A DNA stretch of 64,000 bases from Triatoma infestans. Taxonomy: Eukaryota > Arthropoda > Insecta > Hemiptera > Reduviidae. The notes beneath the pieces were generated by a model. The model made no database searches, had not been told where the DNA came from, and saw nothing but the letters and a program-made list of their open reading frames with translations. Each line of letters begins with the position of its first letter. The first letter of the stretch is position 1. Shown piece by piece: positions 52,855 to 62,719 of this stretch. The translations under genes were made by a program, and so were the position numbers. Where the stretch lies: the NCBI GenBank assembly GCA_011037195.1, contig JAAEAF010003371.1, forward strand, positions 1 through 64,000, in the 5' to 3' direction.

Positions 52855-53214
52855 ACAGCACCCGAGCAAGATCCGTTCGACAGAACCCCCATCAGGTTAA
52901 GATCCCTAAGGAATCCTAATACCTGACGGGCTCTAGGGAGGGTATATCCCAGGTAACTTGGTAACTACCCAGGTACTTAAATCTGCTCTGAGTGGCAGCC
53001 TCGCAGTGCGTTAGGAGATGTAATGGAATTTCCTCCATCTCCCTACAGAGTCTGCATGAGCTGTCACTTTCCAAACCCGCTTCGTCAGGTGTCCTCTGAG
53101 TCGACAATGCCCCGAGAGAAAACCCGTAAGAAAGCGGAGCTTGTTCTTACTCTAGCCGATGCAGGCCTCCGATCTGCGTTGGTTATAAAAGTGATAGGTC
53201 TTATGTAATATTAT
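52855..53214 (-). pseudogene. LINE 3' end (LTGHG/Cys-knuckle type), frameshifted
   Basis: On the minus strand the frames read LRFLTGFLSGHCRLRGHLTK, then LESDSSCRLCREMEEIPLHL and LTHCEAATQSRFKYLGSYQV, with a frameshift between them. This is the C-terminal LINE tail: LSGHCRLRGHL, C-LC---E-P-H-L-HCEA---R---LG. It abuts the AATAATAAT tail of the next LINE copy at about 53215. It is 5'-truncated and a different family from that neighbour. Confidence 0.7.
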
Positions 53215-53575
53215 TATTATTCATCTATGGGGAAGGTCCAAACCCTACCCTATCCAAGCCCACTGGGTCCATAAAGCTACCCCAAAGAAAAATAACAAAA
53301 ACCTATCTGAGATTCACCGCGGTCCGAACAAATCGGGAGCATAACCTTAAAGGGAAATTGCCTAAGCTCTTCCACAGACATCCTGTGCCGATTAAAGGTC
53401 CTGCATCTAATTTCCTCACAACCGAAACAATCCCGCAATAAGATGGATGGGTATTTCTTTCTCTGTCTCACAAACTCTACAGAGCCCCATTAGGTAGACG
53501 TGTCTCCTTAAACCACAATGGCCAGTTACGGATCCCATGAGATGCCCGAGAGAGGACCCTGTGTATGTATAGTTA
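53215..53575 (-). pseudogene. LINE 3' end, family with SINE-shared tail
   Basis: On the minus strand: HCGLRRHVYLMGL-like start in broken frames, then CRVCETEKEIP, a FGCEEIRCRTFNRHRMSVEE block, LRQFPFKVMLPICSDRGESQ and VGFCYFSLG-like text. The 3' UTR has GGACCCAGTGGGCTTGGATA. The end is GATGAATAATAATAATA, a TAA-repeat tail. The same family lies at 55108-55660 on the plus strand. Its last 75 bp are shared with the SINE at 39972-40257. Confidence 0.75.
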
Positions 53576-53589
53576 GCATACACCAAGTT

Positions 53590-53960
53590 TAAAATGTGTC
53601 TTCATGAAGGAAATCACAGAAAACTTAAAAAAAAAAACTGTTTGGTACAGTTGCACACTTCCGGTCAACCGATTTTCTTCAAACTCGAACGTATTGACAA
53701 CACTTTTTTTATTCTAATTAATTTTATATAAATTATAGAACCAAAATAGCCCTTTAGAAGGAAAGCATAATCCCTCTAAAATGAATTTACCCTGAATAAT
53801 GTTTCAATTAAAAGTTGTAGTTGATATTATTCAGTTTAAAGTAAATCGTGGGAGCTGAAAGTCCATTCAGTAAAGGTCTTCTAGTTAATCAATTTGGACC
53901 AAAACCTTTTGTCAATTCCTTTGATTGAGGTTAAATCAAACATTCTCACATATAATTAAA
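53590..53960 (+). repeat. Helentron-like fragment (diverged)
   Basis: It has TTGCACACTTCCGGTCAACC, TTTCTTCAAACTCGAA, TTTATTCTAATTAATTTTAT and a late GCTGAAAGTCCATTCAGTAA module. Both terminal blocks are missing. Confidence 0.5.
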
Positions 53961-53999
53961 TGAAATATATTTCTGCGATTTACCGTTTTTGTGTTACTC

Positions 54000-54460
54000 A
54001 TCCTCACACCGACGTCTCATCTAAACATGTGACGGAAATGAAAACAAGATGTGACGAGAAACAGGAAGAAGAGTGGGCAAATACAATAAAAGTTAGAGAA
54101 ACTCAAAAGTACATACAAACAGGAAATGACTACCTTTAAAATTAACTACCAACTGACACAAGTACTAACAGGTCATGGTAGAACAAGACATTAGTTACAT
54201 AGATTTCACATAATTAACGACAATACAGCTGCATCTGTCTCTATGACAACAGTAAGTATCAAAACATGGGAACACTTAATCTACAACTGTCTACTACTTA
54301 AAGAAACGTAGAACACTTGAGAACATAATACGTCATATTATTACGACAGGAAACAGGTTGCCAATTGCTGCGATCGGTTACTTTTAATGAAACAAATATT
54401 ATCATCTTTTAATAAGTTCATAAGTTCTATTGGCATGGACATATTTTAATTTGATTTATT
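54000..54460 (+). pseudogene. LINE 3'-end fragment (LTGHG type)
   Basis: Plus-strand frames read INYQLTQVLTGHGRTRH, then LHRFHI, KTWEHLIYNCLLLKE and IRHIITTGNRLPIAA. This matches QFLTGHGxFxxYLHRFxI, then QTWEHLLFxC, then GN-WP. Several stops. Similar to the minus-strand fragment at 18560-19052 in general layout. 5'-truncated. Confidence 0.6.
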
Positions 54461-54724
54461 AAAATGTTAATAACATGTTGAATAAACTGTGATATTATGT
54501 GATATAGAAACACAAATAAATTCCATATGAGCAAGGTGTACTGTTGATAGGGAAACAACACTCACTCTAACTCTAATTAATGCAACATAATCAAAGTATT
54601 TTTCTATAAAATTACAACGTTTTAATGAGCGGGACCTTATGTGGAGCGTTCTATATTGAATCCAACAAAGCTTGTGCCAATTTAAATTTAAATTAACTGA
54701 CAGACCACCCCCCCCCCATACCCA

Positions 54725-55107
54725 TCTCAAAAAATCAATTTTCTTGCAGAAAATATTTCAAATAAAAGTGATAGGTATGTATGTGTGTAGATAACATAAA
54801 AAAGTTTAAAGAAAACCATGTTGGAATCATTTTCGAGAAAATCACAAAAATTGAAAAGAAAAAATATCCAGTAAAGACGCATTTCCGGTTTGATGGGTTT
54901 TTGCCCAAGATTTTCATCTCTAATGCTGGTGGTAGTGCGTAAACAGAATACCATGTTTCACACACATACATATACCATTCGCTAAAAAACATTTTTTCTT
55001 TTCGTAATCAGGGGACAGATCTCAAAATATGTATTTCCGGTGAAAACTCGATGTCCCAAACATCTGGTACGATCGTAATAGTTCCTCTTACTAGGTCTAA
55101 GAGAAGC
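54725..55107 (+). repeat. Helentron-like element, copy J (3' half)
   Basis: From AAATATTTCAAATAAAAGTG through GACGCATTTCCGGTT and a GTATTTCCGGTGAAAACTCG block to TTCCTCTTACTAGGTCTAAG, the 3' hairpin with a disrupted second arm. Confidence 0.6.
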
Positions 55108-55660
55108 CTGCTGTTAGCGTGTCTTCTGGCACATGTCTGTCAGGCTTCCAGTCATGGACACCTTCACAGCATTCATCCTTATGGATAAGCATAGTTGGTT
55201 GTCGGCAGTCCAAGATGCTCATCCGAGGTCCGAAAAGGGTATTAGCGAGACGTTGCTGTGACTTTCAAGGAGCTCTCTCAGGCAACTGGTTGAATTCCTG
55301 ACTGGGACATTGTGGTTTAAGGAGACATCTCTACGTAATGGGGCTTATGTCGGATCCATTTTGTAGAGTCTGTGAGACAGAGAAGGAAACACCCATCCAT
55401 CTTATGACAGATTGCCTGGGTTGTGAGTAAATTAGGTTCACGACCTTTGGTCAGACCAGGATGGCTGTGGAAGAGCTTAGGCTATTTCCCCTTAAGGTTA
55501 TTGTCCGATTTGTTCGGCCGGCGGTGAATCTTAGATGGATTAGACTCGGGTCTGCATATTTGTTCCAGACCCGGTTTGTTGTTGTTTTTCTTGGGATAGC
55601 TATATGGGCCTAGTGGGGCTTTGCATAGCGTAGAGTTTTGTCCCTCCCCACAGACAAATA
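55108..55660 (+). pseudogene. LINE 3' end, family with SINE-shared tail
   Basis: Broken plus-strand frames start with a LMDKHSWLSAVQDAHPRSEK-like RNase H end. They continue with a LGHCGLRRHLYVMGLMSDPF block, CRVCETEKETPIHLMTDCLG and RMAVEELRLFPLKVIVRFV. The nucleotide match to the minus-strand copy at 53215-53575 is obvious over the whole tail. The 3' UTR ends GGACAAAACTCTACG read on the other strand. The element is adjacent to the left LTR of the Ty3/gypsy element, with about 100 bp between. Confidence 0.75.
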
Positions 55661-55763
55661 ATGTCTCAAAGAAAGTCTCAAAAGAAATTTTCATTTCTAT
55701 CAATGCACTTTATCTCTTCAGTTTTGGAGTGGATGAAGCTTGTATTATCGAAATATAAGCACC

Positions 55764-55970
55764 TGTGGCGGCATGGCAAAACTGATTCTAGACTTGCCGC
55801 CTTTCTTAAGCTCAGTCACATGAGCAGGTTAACCTAGGTACTCACGGTAAAAATACGCTCGAGCTCAATATATGTATGTACTATTCATTTTGTGTGTTCT
55901 ATATCTATCTGTACAATAAAACATTATAAATTGTATTTACTATTACTTGTTGTAGTACTATCCTCCAACA
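55764..55970 (+). repeat. 5' LTR of the Ty3/gypsy element
   Basis: It runs from TGTGGCGGCATGGCAAAAC to CTATCCTCCAACA, with AATAAA at about 55915. No clear TATA box. It differs from the 3' LTR at five positions. Confidence 0.9.
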
Positions 55971-55971
55971 G

Positions 55972-55982
55972 TGGTGACCCCG
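55972..55982 (+). promoter_or_regulatory. Primer-binding site (tRNA-Trp type)
   Basis: TGGTGACCCCG, one base after the 5' LTR, complements the 3' end of animal tRNA-Trp (acceptor end ...GGGGTCACCA). First-strand synthesis would start here. Confidence 0.7.
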
Positions 55983-56443
55983 TACATAAAGTTAGTTATT
56001 TTCATGTATACAAATAATTGTTTTAGTGTTTAATTTTTAGTTTCATCTCATTTCATTATAAAATTGATTGATTTATACTCATCGACTTTCTTTATCATTA
56101 TTGTAAAAATTCTACAGGATTCTTTGTTTTTGGAGGAAGTACATTTAACGTTTGAAGGTAATTTTCAATTTACTAGTTTTATAATTTTGTTTATCTCTTT
56201 ATAAAGGTCTATTCAATTACTTCTATTCAATTATCAGTAAATTCTAATCTTACGATTCTAAATTTTTTTGTTTCATGTTACTATTCTGAATTTAGAGTAA
56301 ATTGTTTTTCAAAAGTTTATTAAGGCTAATCAATCGTTTATTTACATATTGTAAGAATCATTTCATCAATTTTATAACTAATAAGTTCACAATTTTATTT
56401 GTTGTAGATATTAATTTGTCACAAATGCGTTTAAACTGAAATC
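55983..56443 (+). other. Untranslated leader of the Ty3/gypsy element
   Basis: AT-rich, non-coding DNA between the primer site and the gag start. No packaging signal could be recognised. Confidence 0.6.
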
Positions 56444-57274
56444 ATGAATCCCACCTCAGATAGTATGAAGGAGGGACAGAATCTCGCACCACCAAAAAGC
56501 GAGGGTCAGTCGGTGTCCGGGGTAGCGCGAGTTGCCGTAAAAATACCGCCCTTTTGGAAACAGAGACCAGACCTATGGTTCCGGCAAGTAGAGGCTAATT
56601 TTTTCTTCGCTGGTGTTACACACGAAGTAACGAAATATAATTACGTCGTGGCGGCTTTAGACACCGAAGCCATAGACCTCATTTCAGACGTGATCCAGAA
56701 CGAGCCTGCCGAGCAACCTTATACTAAACTTAAAACCACCCTCATCACACGATCGTCCGATAGTGGTGATACAAGATTAAAAAAGTTACTTGCCGATACG
56801 CATTTGGGGGATAGAAAGCCTTCAGATTTGCTACGGATAATGTCGGACCTAGCACAGGGAGCCTTTTCTGACGACGCTTTAAAGAGTTTGTGGCTCCAAC
56901 GTTTACCACCTAACATACAAGCGGTTTTAGCAGTAAGCGGAGAAACCTTACCACAGTTAGCTCTATTGGCTGACCGCGTTTTGGAAGTAACCTCCCCGAC
57001 GCCTATATACAACGTAAACCAGAGTACCCAACCTTCTCCCGCTACCGAACCCTCAATCGGCTCCATTGAACAAAAACTCGAGGAATTACAGCTTACAGTG
57101 GCAGCGCTATCTAGAAACCAAATAAACTCGCGCATAGCCAATTCACCACCCAGACGCCAACGGACGCACTTAGCATCTCGGACAAATACTTCAGCAGTAG
57201 TATCTAAGGTCTGCTGGTACCACTGGCGCTATGGTGACGAAGCTCAGAAATGCTTTCCCCCTGCACCTACGTAA
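56444..57274 (+). CDS. Gag-like protein of the Ty3/gypsy element (276 aa)
   Basis: An ATG start at 56444 opens a clean 276-codon frame. The N-terminal half has the Gag core pattern (VKIPPFWKQRPDLWFRQVEA, then FFFAGVTHEVTKYNYVVAAL and LDTEAIDLISDVI), followed by a helical region. LKSLWLQRLPPNIQAVLA and LALLADRVLEV match the C-terminal capsid part. A proline- and serine-rich linker leads to CWYHWRYGDEAQKC near the C-terminus, a truncated zinc-binding motif. Related elements have one more Cys just after it (a C-H-C-C set), which is not seen here before the TAA. The protein would form the virus-like particle. It is the only undisturbed ORF of the element, and pol lies in another frame. Confidence 0.85.
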   Translation: MNPTSDSMKEGQNLAPPKSEGQSVSGVARVAVKIPPFWKQRPDLWFRQVEANFFFAGVTHEVTKYNYVVAALDTEAIDLISDVIQNEPAEQPYTKLKTTLITRSSDSGDTRLKKLLADTHLGDRKPSDLLRIMSDLAQGAFSDDALKSLWLQRLPPNIQAVLAVSGETLPQLALLADRVLEVTSPTPIYNVNQSTQPSPATEPSIGSIEQKLEELQLTVAALSRNQINSRIANSPPRRQRTHLASRTNTSAVVSKVCWYHWRYGDEAQKCFPPAPT

Positions 57275-57350
57275 CCGATAAGACTGCGGAAAACTCAGCG
57301 AACCATCATTAATGGCGGTCGATGATGGGGATTCCGCAAATGACCGCTAA

Positions 57351-58352
57351 CCTTGTTTATACATTGCGGATCGGGTATCAGGTATCCGTTATTTGGTGGA
57401 CACCGGTGCAGCAGTTTCTGTTTTACCACCTACACCCGCCGAACGGCGTTCTCAAGGCAATCAGTCCTTATATACTGCCACCGGTTCCCCTATCATTACT
57501 TACGGCTCACGAGTGGTATCTGTCGACGTGGGATTGCGGCGTGATATGACTTGGTTGTTCGTAGTGGCAGATCTCTCGACCCCTATATTAAGCGCAGATT
57601 TTCTCAAAGCCTTCGATATCATGGTCGATTTAAAACAGCGTTGTCTTATCGACGGGAAAACGGGATTAACATCACACGGCTATATTGTAAATCGCCCTGC
57701 AGTCGGTTCTATTATAACAATACCTCTCAATAGTAAATACAAAGACATCCTCATGGCTTTCCCCAACCTCTTCCAAGAGTCGCTTAAACCTCTCAGCTCA
57801 GGCTCTCCGGTCGAGCACACTATTGTAACCCGCGGACCCCCCGTTTTTGCCAAACCACGACGTTTGCCACCAGATAAGCTGGCAGCCGCACGCGCGGAAT
57901 TCCAATTTCTCTGCAAGTCAGGTATCTGTCGTCCATCTAGTAGCCCTTGGCCGTCACCATTGCATATGGTGAAGAAGAAGGATGGCTGTTGGCGCCCTTG
58001 CGGCGATTACCGAGCACTCAATTCAGCTACAATTCCCGATCGCTACCCTATTCCACATATTTCGGACTTCAACAGCGAATTGGCAGGTAAATGCATATTC
58101 TCCAAAATAGATCTGGTCCGGGCTTATTACAACATTCCTGTGGCTCAGGAAGACATTCCAAAAACGGCGATAACAACCCCGTTTGGCCTCTATGAGTTCT
58201 GCCGGTTACCGTTTGGTCTGAGAAACGCAGCCCACACTTTTCAACGGTTTATGCCTTTTGCATTTTCTTACTTAGATGACGTTTTAGTGGCTTCGGAGGA
58301 TGAATCTTCTCACCAAACTCATTTGAGAGATCTGCTTAGAGTATTGGACTAA
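57351..58352 (+). pseudogene. Pol, first part: protease and reverse transcriptase, ends at a nonsense codon
   Basis: The frame opens after a TAA at 57348. It reads [20 protein letters not shown], with the Asp-Thr-Gly protease motif at about 57396, then [14 protein letters not shown] shows a [20 protein letters not shown] region, [15 protein letters not shown] (first Asp), [16 protein letters not shown] and [11 protein letters not shown]. The FQRFM and FSYLDD blocks are only two residues apart, whereas relatives have about seven more residues in between. This suggests an in-frame deletion of about 21 bp next to the active site. A TAA at 58350 stops the frame, and pol resumes in the same frame at 58353. 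The region between gag and protease has further frame breaks. It is therefore inactive. Confidence 0.85.
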
Positions 58353-60173
58353 TTCGGCCTTAGAGTAAATGTGTCTAAGTCGGTGTTCGGAGTATCGGAA
58401 ATAGACTTCCTGGGTTACACGGTATCACCTCAAGGAATCCGACCTTTGGCTGACAGAGTGAAGGCCATCGCAGACGTTCCCTTACCTATGACTGTCCAAG
58501 AGCTACGCCGCTTTTTGGGATTAGTTAACTTTTATCGTCGCTGTTTGCCGAATCCGGCTCAGACACAGAACGTGTTAATCGCCTTAATTCCGGACAATAA
58601 AAAGAAGGATAAACGAGAGGTAGCCTGGTCGGAGGAAGCTAAGACCGCGTTTTCGTTGCTTAAGACACAGTTAACGAACGCAGCACTCCTTGCTCACCCA
58701 GACCCCAACCTTCCACTATTCCTCACGGTGGACGCGTCGCAGACAGCAATCGGTGCAGCACTACATCAATCTCAAAGTGGTCACGCGGTACCCTTAGGTT
58801 TTTTCTCCAGGACCCTCACACCTGCACAAAAAAATTATTCAACCTATGATCGAGAACTTTTAGCAGCTTATTCTGCTGTTAAATATTTTCGCCCCATGCT
58901 GGAAGGCCAACAGTTTGCCATTTTCACGGACCAGCGCCCCCTGGTGAACGCTTTCCAACGACAATCCGACAAAGCGTCACCTCGCCAGCTAAGACACCTT
59001 GATTTCATAGCACAGTTTACCACAGATATTAGGTTCGTGCCGGGAATCGAAAATGTTGTGGCAGACACACTTTCACGAATCGCTGCCATCACCCTTTCGG
59101 ACTCAGAATTTTTTAAACAGGTTGCGGAAGCACAAGAGTCAGATGAGGAACTTTCTCAACTCACGGCTAACAACACTTCCTCACTCGACCTGCACCGAAT
59201 GCCTCTATTCGGCACGTCGCTTACACTTTGGTGCGACAAGTCCACGCCTGTCAACCGACCATACCTACCAGAACCCTTTCGACGTCACGTTTTCCAACAG
59301 CTACATGGACAAACACACCCAAGCAGACGTACTACGGTCAAATTAATAACCTCCAAATACGTCTGGCCGTCCATCAGGAGGGACGCCAGCACTTGGGCGA
59401 AGACGTGTATAACATGCCAGCGCAGCAAAGTCATTAGGCACAACAGTACACCACTAGGCAGTTTTCCCGAACCAGGTGATAGGTTTACATACATCCACCT
59501 AGATATCGTAGGACCGCTTCCACCCTCTGAAGGAAATCGCTACCTCCTTACCATCGTGGACCGTTACACTAGATGGATGGAGGCCATACCTCTGCCGGAT
59601 ATCCAGGCACCCACGGTGGCTCAAGTTTTTTACAGAGAATGGATCGCTCGATTCGGAAGTCCAGCTACAGTGGCCACAGACCAAGGGCGGCAATTCGAAG
59701 CAGAGCTTTTTCAGGAGCTAAGTAGGCTATTTGGTTTCCATCGACAGCGGACCACTCCCTACCATCCACAGTCTAATGGTATGGTGGAGCGTTTTCATCG
59801 CACTCTCAAGGTAGCACTGACGGCAACCCTGGAAGAGTCATCTCAGTGGCACTTAGCATTACCCGCGGTCCTTCTCGGACTACGTACAACCGTCCGAGAA
59901 GACTTGGGCGTGGCACCATGTGAATTGGTGTATGGCCAGAGCCTACGGTTACCCGGAGATTTTTTCACTCTACCACGGCCACCCTACAGTCAGAGCTGGC
60001 TAAGAGACTACGCAGCGCCTTCACAGAGCTTCGGCCAGTCCCACCCCGATCATCCAGACGGCGCACATGTTTTGTGGATAAAGGGATCGCCACAGCCACT
60101 CATGTTTTCCTCCGGGTTGACGCAGTTCGACCTCCGCTTACGCCACCATATGAGGCCCCTTTTCGCGTTTTAG
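58353..60173 (+). pseudogene. Pol, second part: RNase H and integrase
   Basis: It continues in the same frame as the first part. RT thumb and connection: SEIDFLGYTVSPQGI, LRRFLGLVNFYRRCLP. RNase H: LFLTVDASQTAIGAAL, YDRELLAAYSAVKYF, FAIFTDQRPLVNAF, NVVADTLSR. Integrase: a zinc-binding HGQTH...CITCQRSK segment, HLDIVGPLPP (first Asp), VATDQGRQFE (second Asp) and a SNGMVERFHRTLKVAL block (Glu). The rest runs to the end of the integrase C-terminal domain. Near 60010-60060 the frame shifts, so the last codons to 60173 are read out of register, and the true C-terminus continues in another frame (next entry). The domain order and motifs are complete; the enzyme is broken only by the upstream lesions and this shift. 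Confidence 0.85.
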
Positions 60174-60412
60174 CGAGGTCAGAGAAAACAATCACGATAG
60201 AAGCCCGAGGGAAACAGTTAGTGGTATCAATAGATCGCGTCAAAGCCTGCCACTCCTTGCTACAAGAGTCTGTGACTCAAGCTGCAGAGCGTGTCCCGGC
60301 ATCAACGGAAACCTCAGCAACAGCCTCACCAGCTACAGTTCCTGCACCACCGGCCGCCCATACCACTAAATCCGGAAGACATGTCCATTTCCCTGCCAAA
60401 TACTCCTCTTAA
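60035..60412 (+). pseudogene. Pol, C-terminal tail in a shifted frame
   Basis: This frame reads DKGIATATHVFLRVDAVRPP, then LTPPYEAPFRVLARSEKTIT, IEARGKQLVVSIDRVKACHS and a Ser/Thr/Ala/Pro-rich end before the TAA at 60410-60412. PPYEGPF-VL and V-IDRVKPA are characteristic of the integrase C-terminus in this group. It overlaps the end of the previous piece, so a frameshift near 60010-60060 separates them. Confidence 0.8.
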
Positions 60413-60423
60413 AAGGGGGGGAG
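60411..60423 (+). promoter_or_regulatory. Polypurine tract
   Basis: AAAAGGGGGGGAG is a purine-only run ending three bases before the 3' LTR. It primes plus-strand synthesis. Confidence 0.8.
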
Positions 60424-60426
60424 TAC

Positions 60427-60633
60427 TGTGGCGGCATGGCAAAACTGTTTCTAGACTTGCCGCCTTTCTTAAGCTCAGTCACATGAGCAGGTTAATCTAG
60501 GTACTCACGGTAAAAATACGCTCGAGCTCAATATATATATGTACTATTCATTTTGTGTGTTCTATATCTATCTGTACAATAAAACAATATAAATTGTATT
60601 TACTATTACTTGTTGTAGTACTATTCTCCAACA
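60427..60633 (+). repeat. 3' LTR of the Ty3/gypsy element
   Basis: It has the same 207-bp unit as the 5' LTR, with five substitutions, and is followed by CACC of the target duplication. Confidence 0.9.
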
Positions 60634-61654
60634 CACCCTTAGATTCCGCAAATTCTAGTTGAGGTAATTAAAAAAAAAGAAATTATGTTAATTGATGCTA
60701 AAAATTGTTGTTTTTTTATCGGTAACAAGGAGATTGCCTCTGCCTTTCTATGGATGACAGGAATTTAAATTTTGAGAAATATTTATTTTTACATTTTACT
60801 AAATGTAAATTTTCTTTTTATAAAAAAGAGAGTAATATGAAAAATAGAGCAGGAATTGCATTGTGAAGGTGAAATGTGTGTACGATCGTATGTATCTGTA
60901 TAATAAATGTATATTTTGATAATGAACGGATGTAAGGCTGACACAGTAACAAACAATGAGTGAATACATTATCCACAGTGATCACTTCCTTTGACGAGAT
61001 TTATATATATATATATTTATATGTGTTATTGTTTGTTTGTGAGGTTGTTAACGTTATTTTCCATGAAACAATTACCTAAAATTCTAAATTACAATTAGTC
61101 CTAATTCAAAGTGATAATACAACTAATTATTACGCCTTATTATTGATGACTGGTTTAATGAAAGGGACTGATTTATTTAACGAAGAATAACTCTGCGGGA
61201 AAAATAATCCTAGCTTATCATAGTCATTATCAACATCGCTGTTATGTACGATTTAAGTACGTCATATATTTAACTGTTGAGTTAATTAGTTAGTTAAATT
61301 AACCGTACACCTAGGACTAGCCACTGGTGCTTAAGAGATCTTGACGTCCCTAAATGGGTGTAATTTCAGCCTAAACAATACGAGCGATAACTTCTTTGAT
61401 ACTGCTAAAGCTTACAATACACACAGGACGTGAAAAAGTTTGTTGAAGTATATCCATAGACAAACTCTAGCTCGTCACCAAACAAAATACACACACTCAA
61501 AGTACACACTGTACATTTTAAAGATGGCAATATTCTATGCATACCCAGTGACACCCAAGAGAGAGACAGACAGACATATAACGTACTCTCTCTACATATC
61601 TAATCTCATTTGAATATTAAAATTATTTTTTTTTAGCGAATGGTTTTCCGTCCA
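60634..61654. other. AT-rich spacer, nothing recognised
   Basis: Apart from the target duplication at its start and a TA patch near 61000-61020, nothing is recognised. No ORF. Confidence 0.5.
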
Positions 61655-61835
61655 TATACTACCACCGCATTCGACACGATGGTTTCGAAATCAAAAACTA
61701 CAACCGGAAGTTTGCGTGTTTACTGTTTTTTTTTGCAATTTTTTTCAAAAACGGCTCCAACGATTTATTGAAACTTGCAATAATTTTTTTTTTTAGTAAG
61801 GAGTTCCTCAATGCTGAAGTTTTTTTCATCCTAAT
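61655..61835 (-). repeat. Helentron-like internal fragment
   Basis: GAAATCAAAAACTACAACCG, GGAAGTTTGCGTGTTTACTG and AAAACGGCTCCAACGATTTA match the internal module. Both ends are missing. Confidence 0.5.
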
Positions 61836-61839
61836 ATTT

Positions 61840-62565
61840 CTTTAAATTTCAGCCTCCAGCTGGATCTATCCCGGATATCCTCTTCTCTCGGAGGCTTTCT
61901 CGGAAGCATCTATCTACTTTTCCCTGGCTCTGCCCCTTCTTCTTCTTCTTCCCTCTTTAGCCATCCTTCCATGCTTTTTTACATGGCCGTAACATCCAAG
62001 TCCCTTTTCCTCCTCCTTCTACAGCACAAGTTTTGAAACGTTCATTTTTTTTATTATTTCTTCGTTTCTTACCCTTTCAAGCCTTGATATTTGTGTTGCC
62101 CTTCTCTAGTAATCGATTTCGATGGCCAGAAGCTTTTTCCTTAAAGCCTTATTTAAGGTCCAAGTCTCAGCAGCATATAGTAGTATTCTTTGTACCAGGC
62201 TACTATATACCTATTATCTTTTTGGTACTATTTAGAATATTGCCGCTCCATAATACGGGGTTCAGTATGCCGATTGCTCTTTTTGCGCTTATATTCCTTT
62301 GCAACATGTCATTTTTACTTGAAGCATCCTTACTGATGACAGAACCCAAGTGATTTGAATTGCTTAACCCTTGGGATTTTTATGTCTTCTACAGTAAGTA
62401 AAGTCTTCTCCGCTTGTTGTCGACATAATATACTCAATTTTTGCTATATACCCTATTTATACCCCTTTTTTGATATGCCTCTATTACTTTGCCCATCATG
62501 TCCTCCCGATCTTGGGCTATTATCACTTGGTCATCTACAAACAGCAGTATCTACATACATAAATA
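61840..62565 (-). pseudogene. LINE RT palm-to-tail fragment, frameshifted
   Basis: On the minus strand: a VDDQVIIAQDREDMMGKVIE block where the YADD box reads VDD, then broken frames with HLGSVISKDASSKNDMLQRN and ISAKRAIGILNPVLWSGNIL, then STKKIIG. After more breaks come CAVEG and RCKNAWKDG-like pieces at the 3' end. This is the part of LINE ORF2 from the catalytic box through the KYLG motif and the thumb. It belongs to the same broad group as 49850-50690. The copy is 5'-truncated and its tail is degraded. Confidence 0.7.
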
Positions 62566-62719
62566 CTTATCAGCACAAACAAAATGTTGGCTGGCTTTTG
62601 GGGCCAAAGAAAGAAAACTTTTCAAATTCAAAAAAAAACAAACCTATATTATAAAGTCGTACTTTCTTGATCAACTGAAATTCAGAATTCTATCATTACA
62701 TTTAATATATATTACTATA

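Larger units (their letters stand above)
55764..60633 (+). mobile_element. Ty3/gypsy LTR retrotransposon, CsRn1-like, structurally complete
   Basis: The element has two 207-bp LTRs, a primer-binding site, gag, a broken pol and a polypurine tract. CACC on both outer sides (55760-55763 and 60634-60637) is a 4-bp target duplication. The LTRs differ at 5 of 207 positions (about 2.4%). Domain order is protease, RT, RNase H, integrase, which is the Ty3/gypsy order. A primer site matching tRNA-Trp and a Gag Cys-Trp-Tyr-His motif point to the CsRn1-like group. No envelope gene is present. pol carries several lesions, so this copy is not autonomous. Confidence 0.9.

Noticed and set aside
56719..57141. 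140-codon minus-strand frame
   Set aside because: Antisense shadow of the Gag frame.
62033..62654. Two overlapping plus-strand frames of about 100 codons
   Set aside because: Hydrophobic, antisense to the LINE RT fragment on the minus strand, which shows the recognisable motifs.
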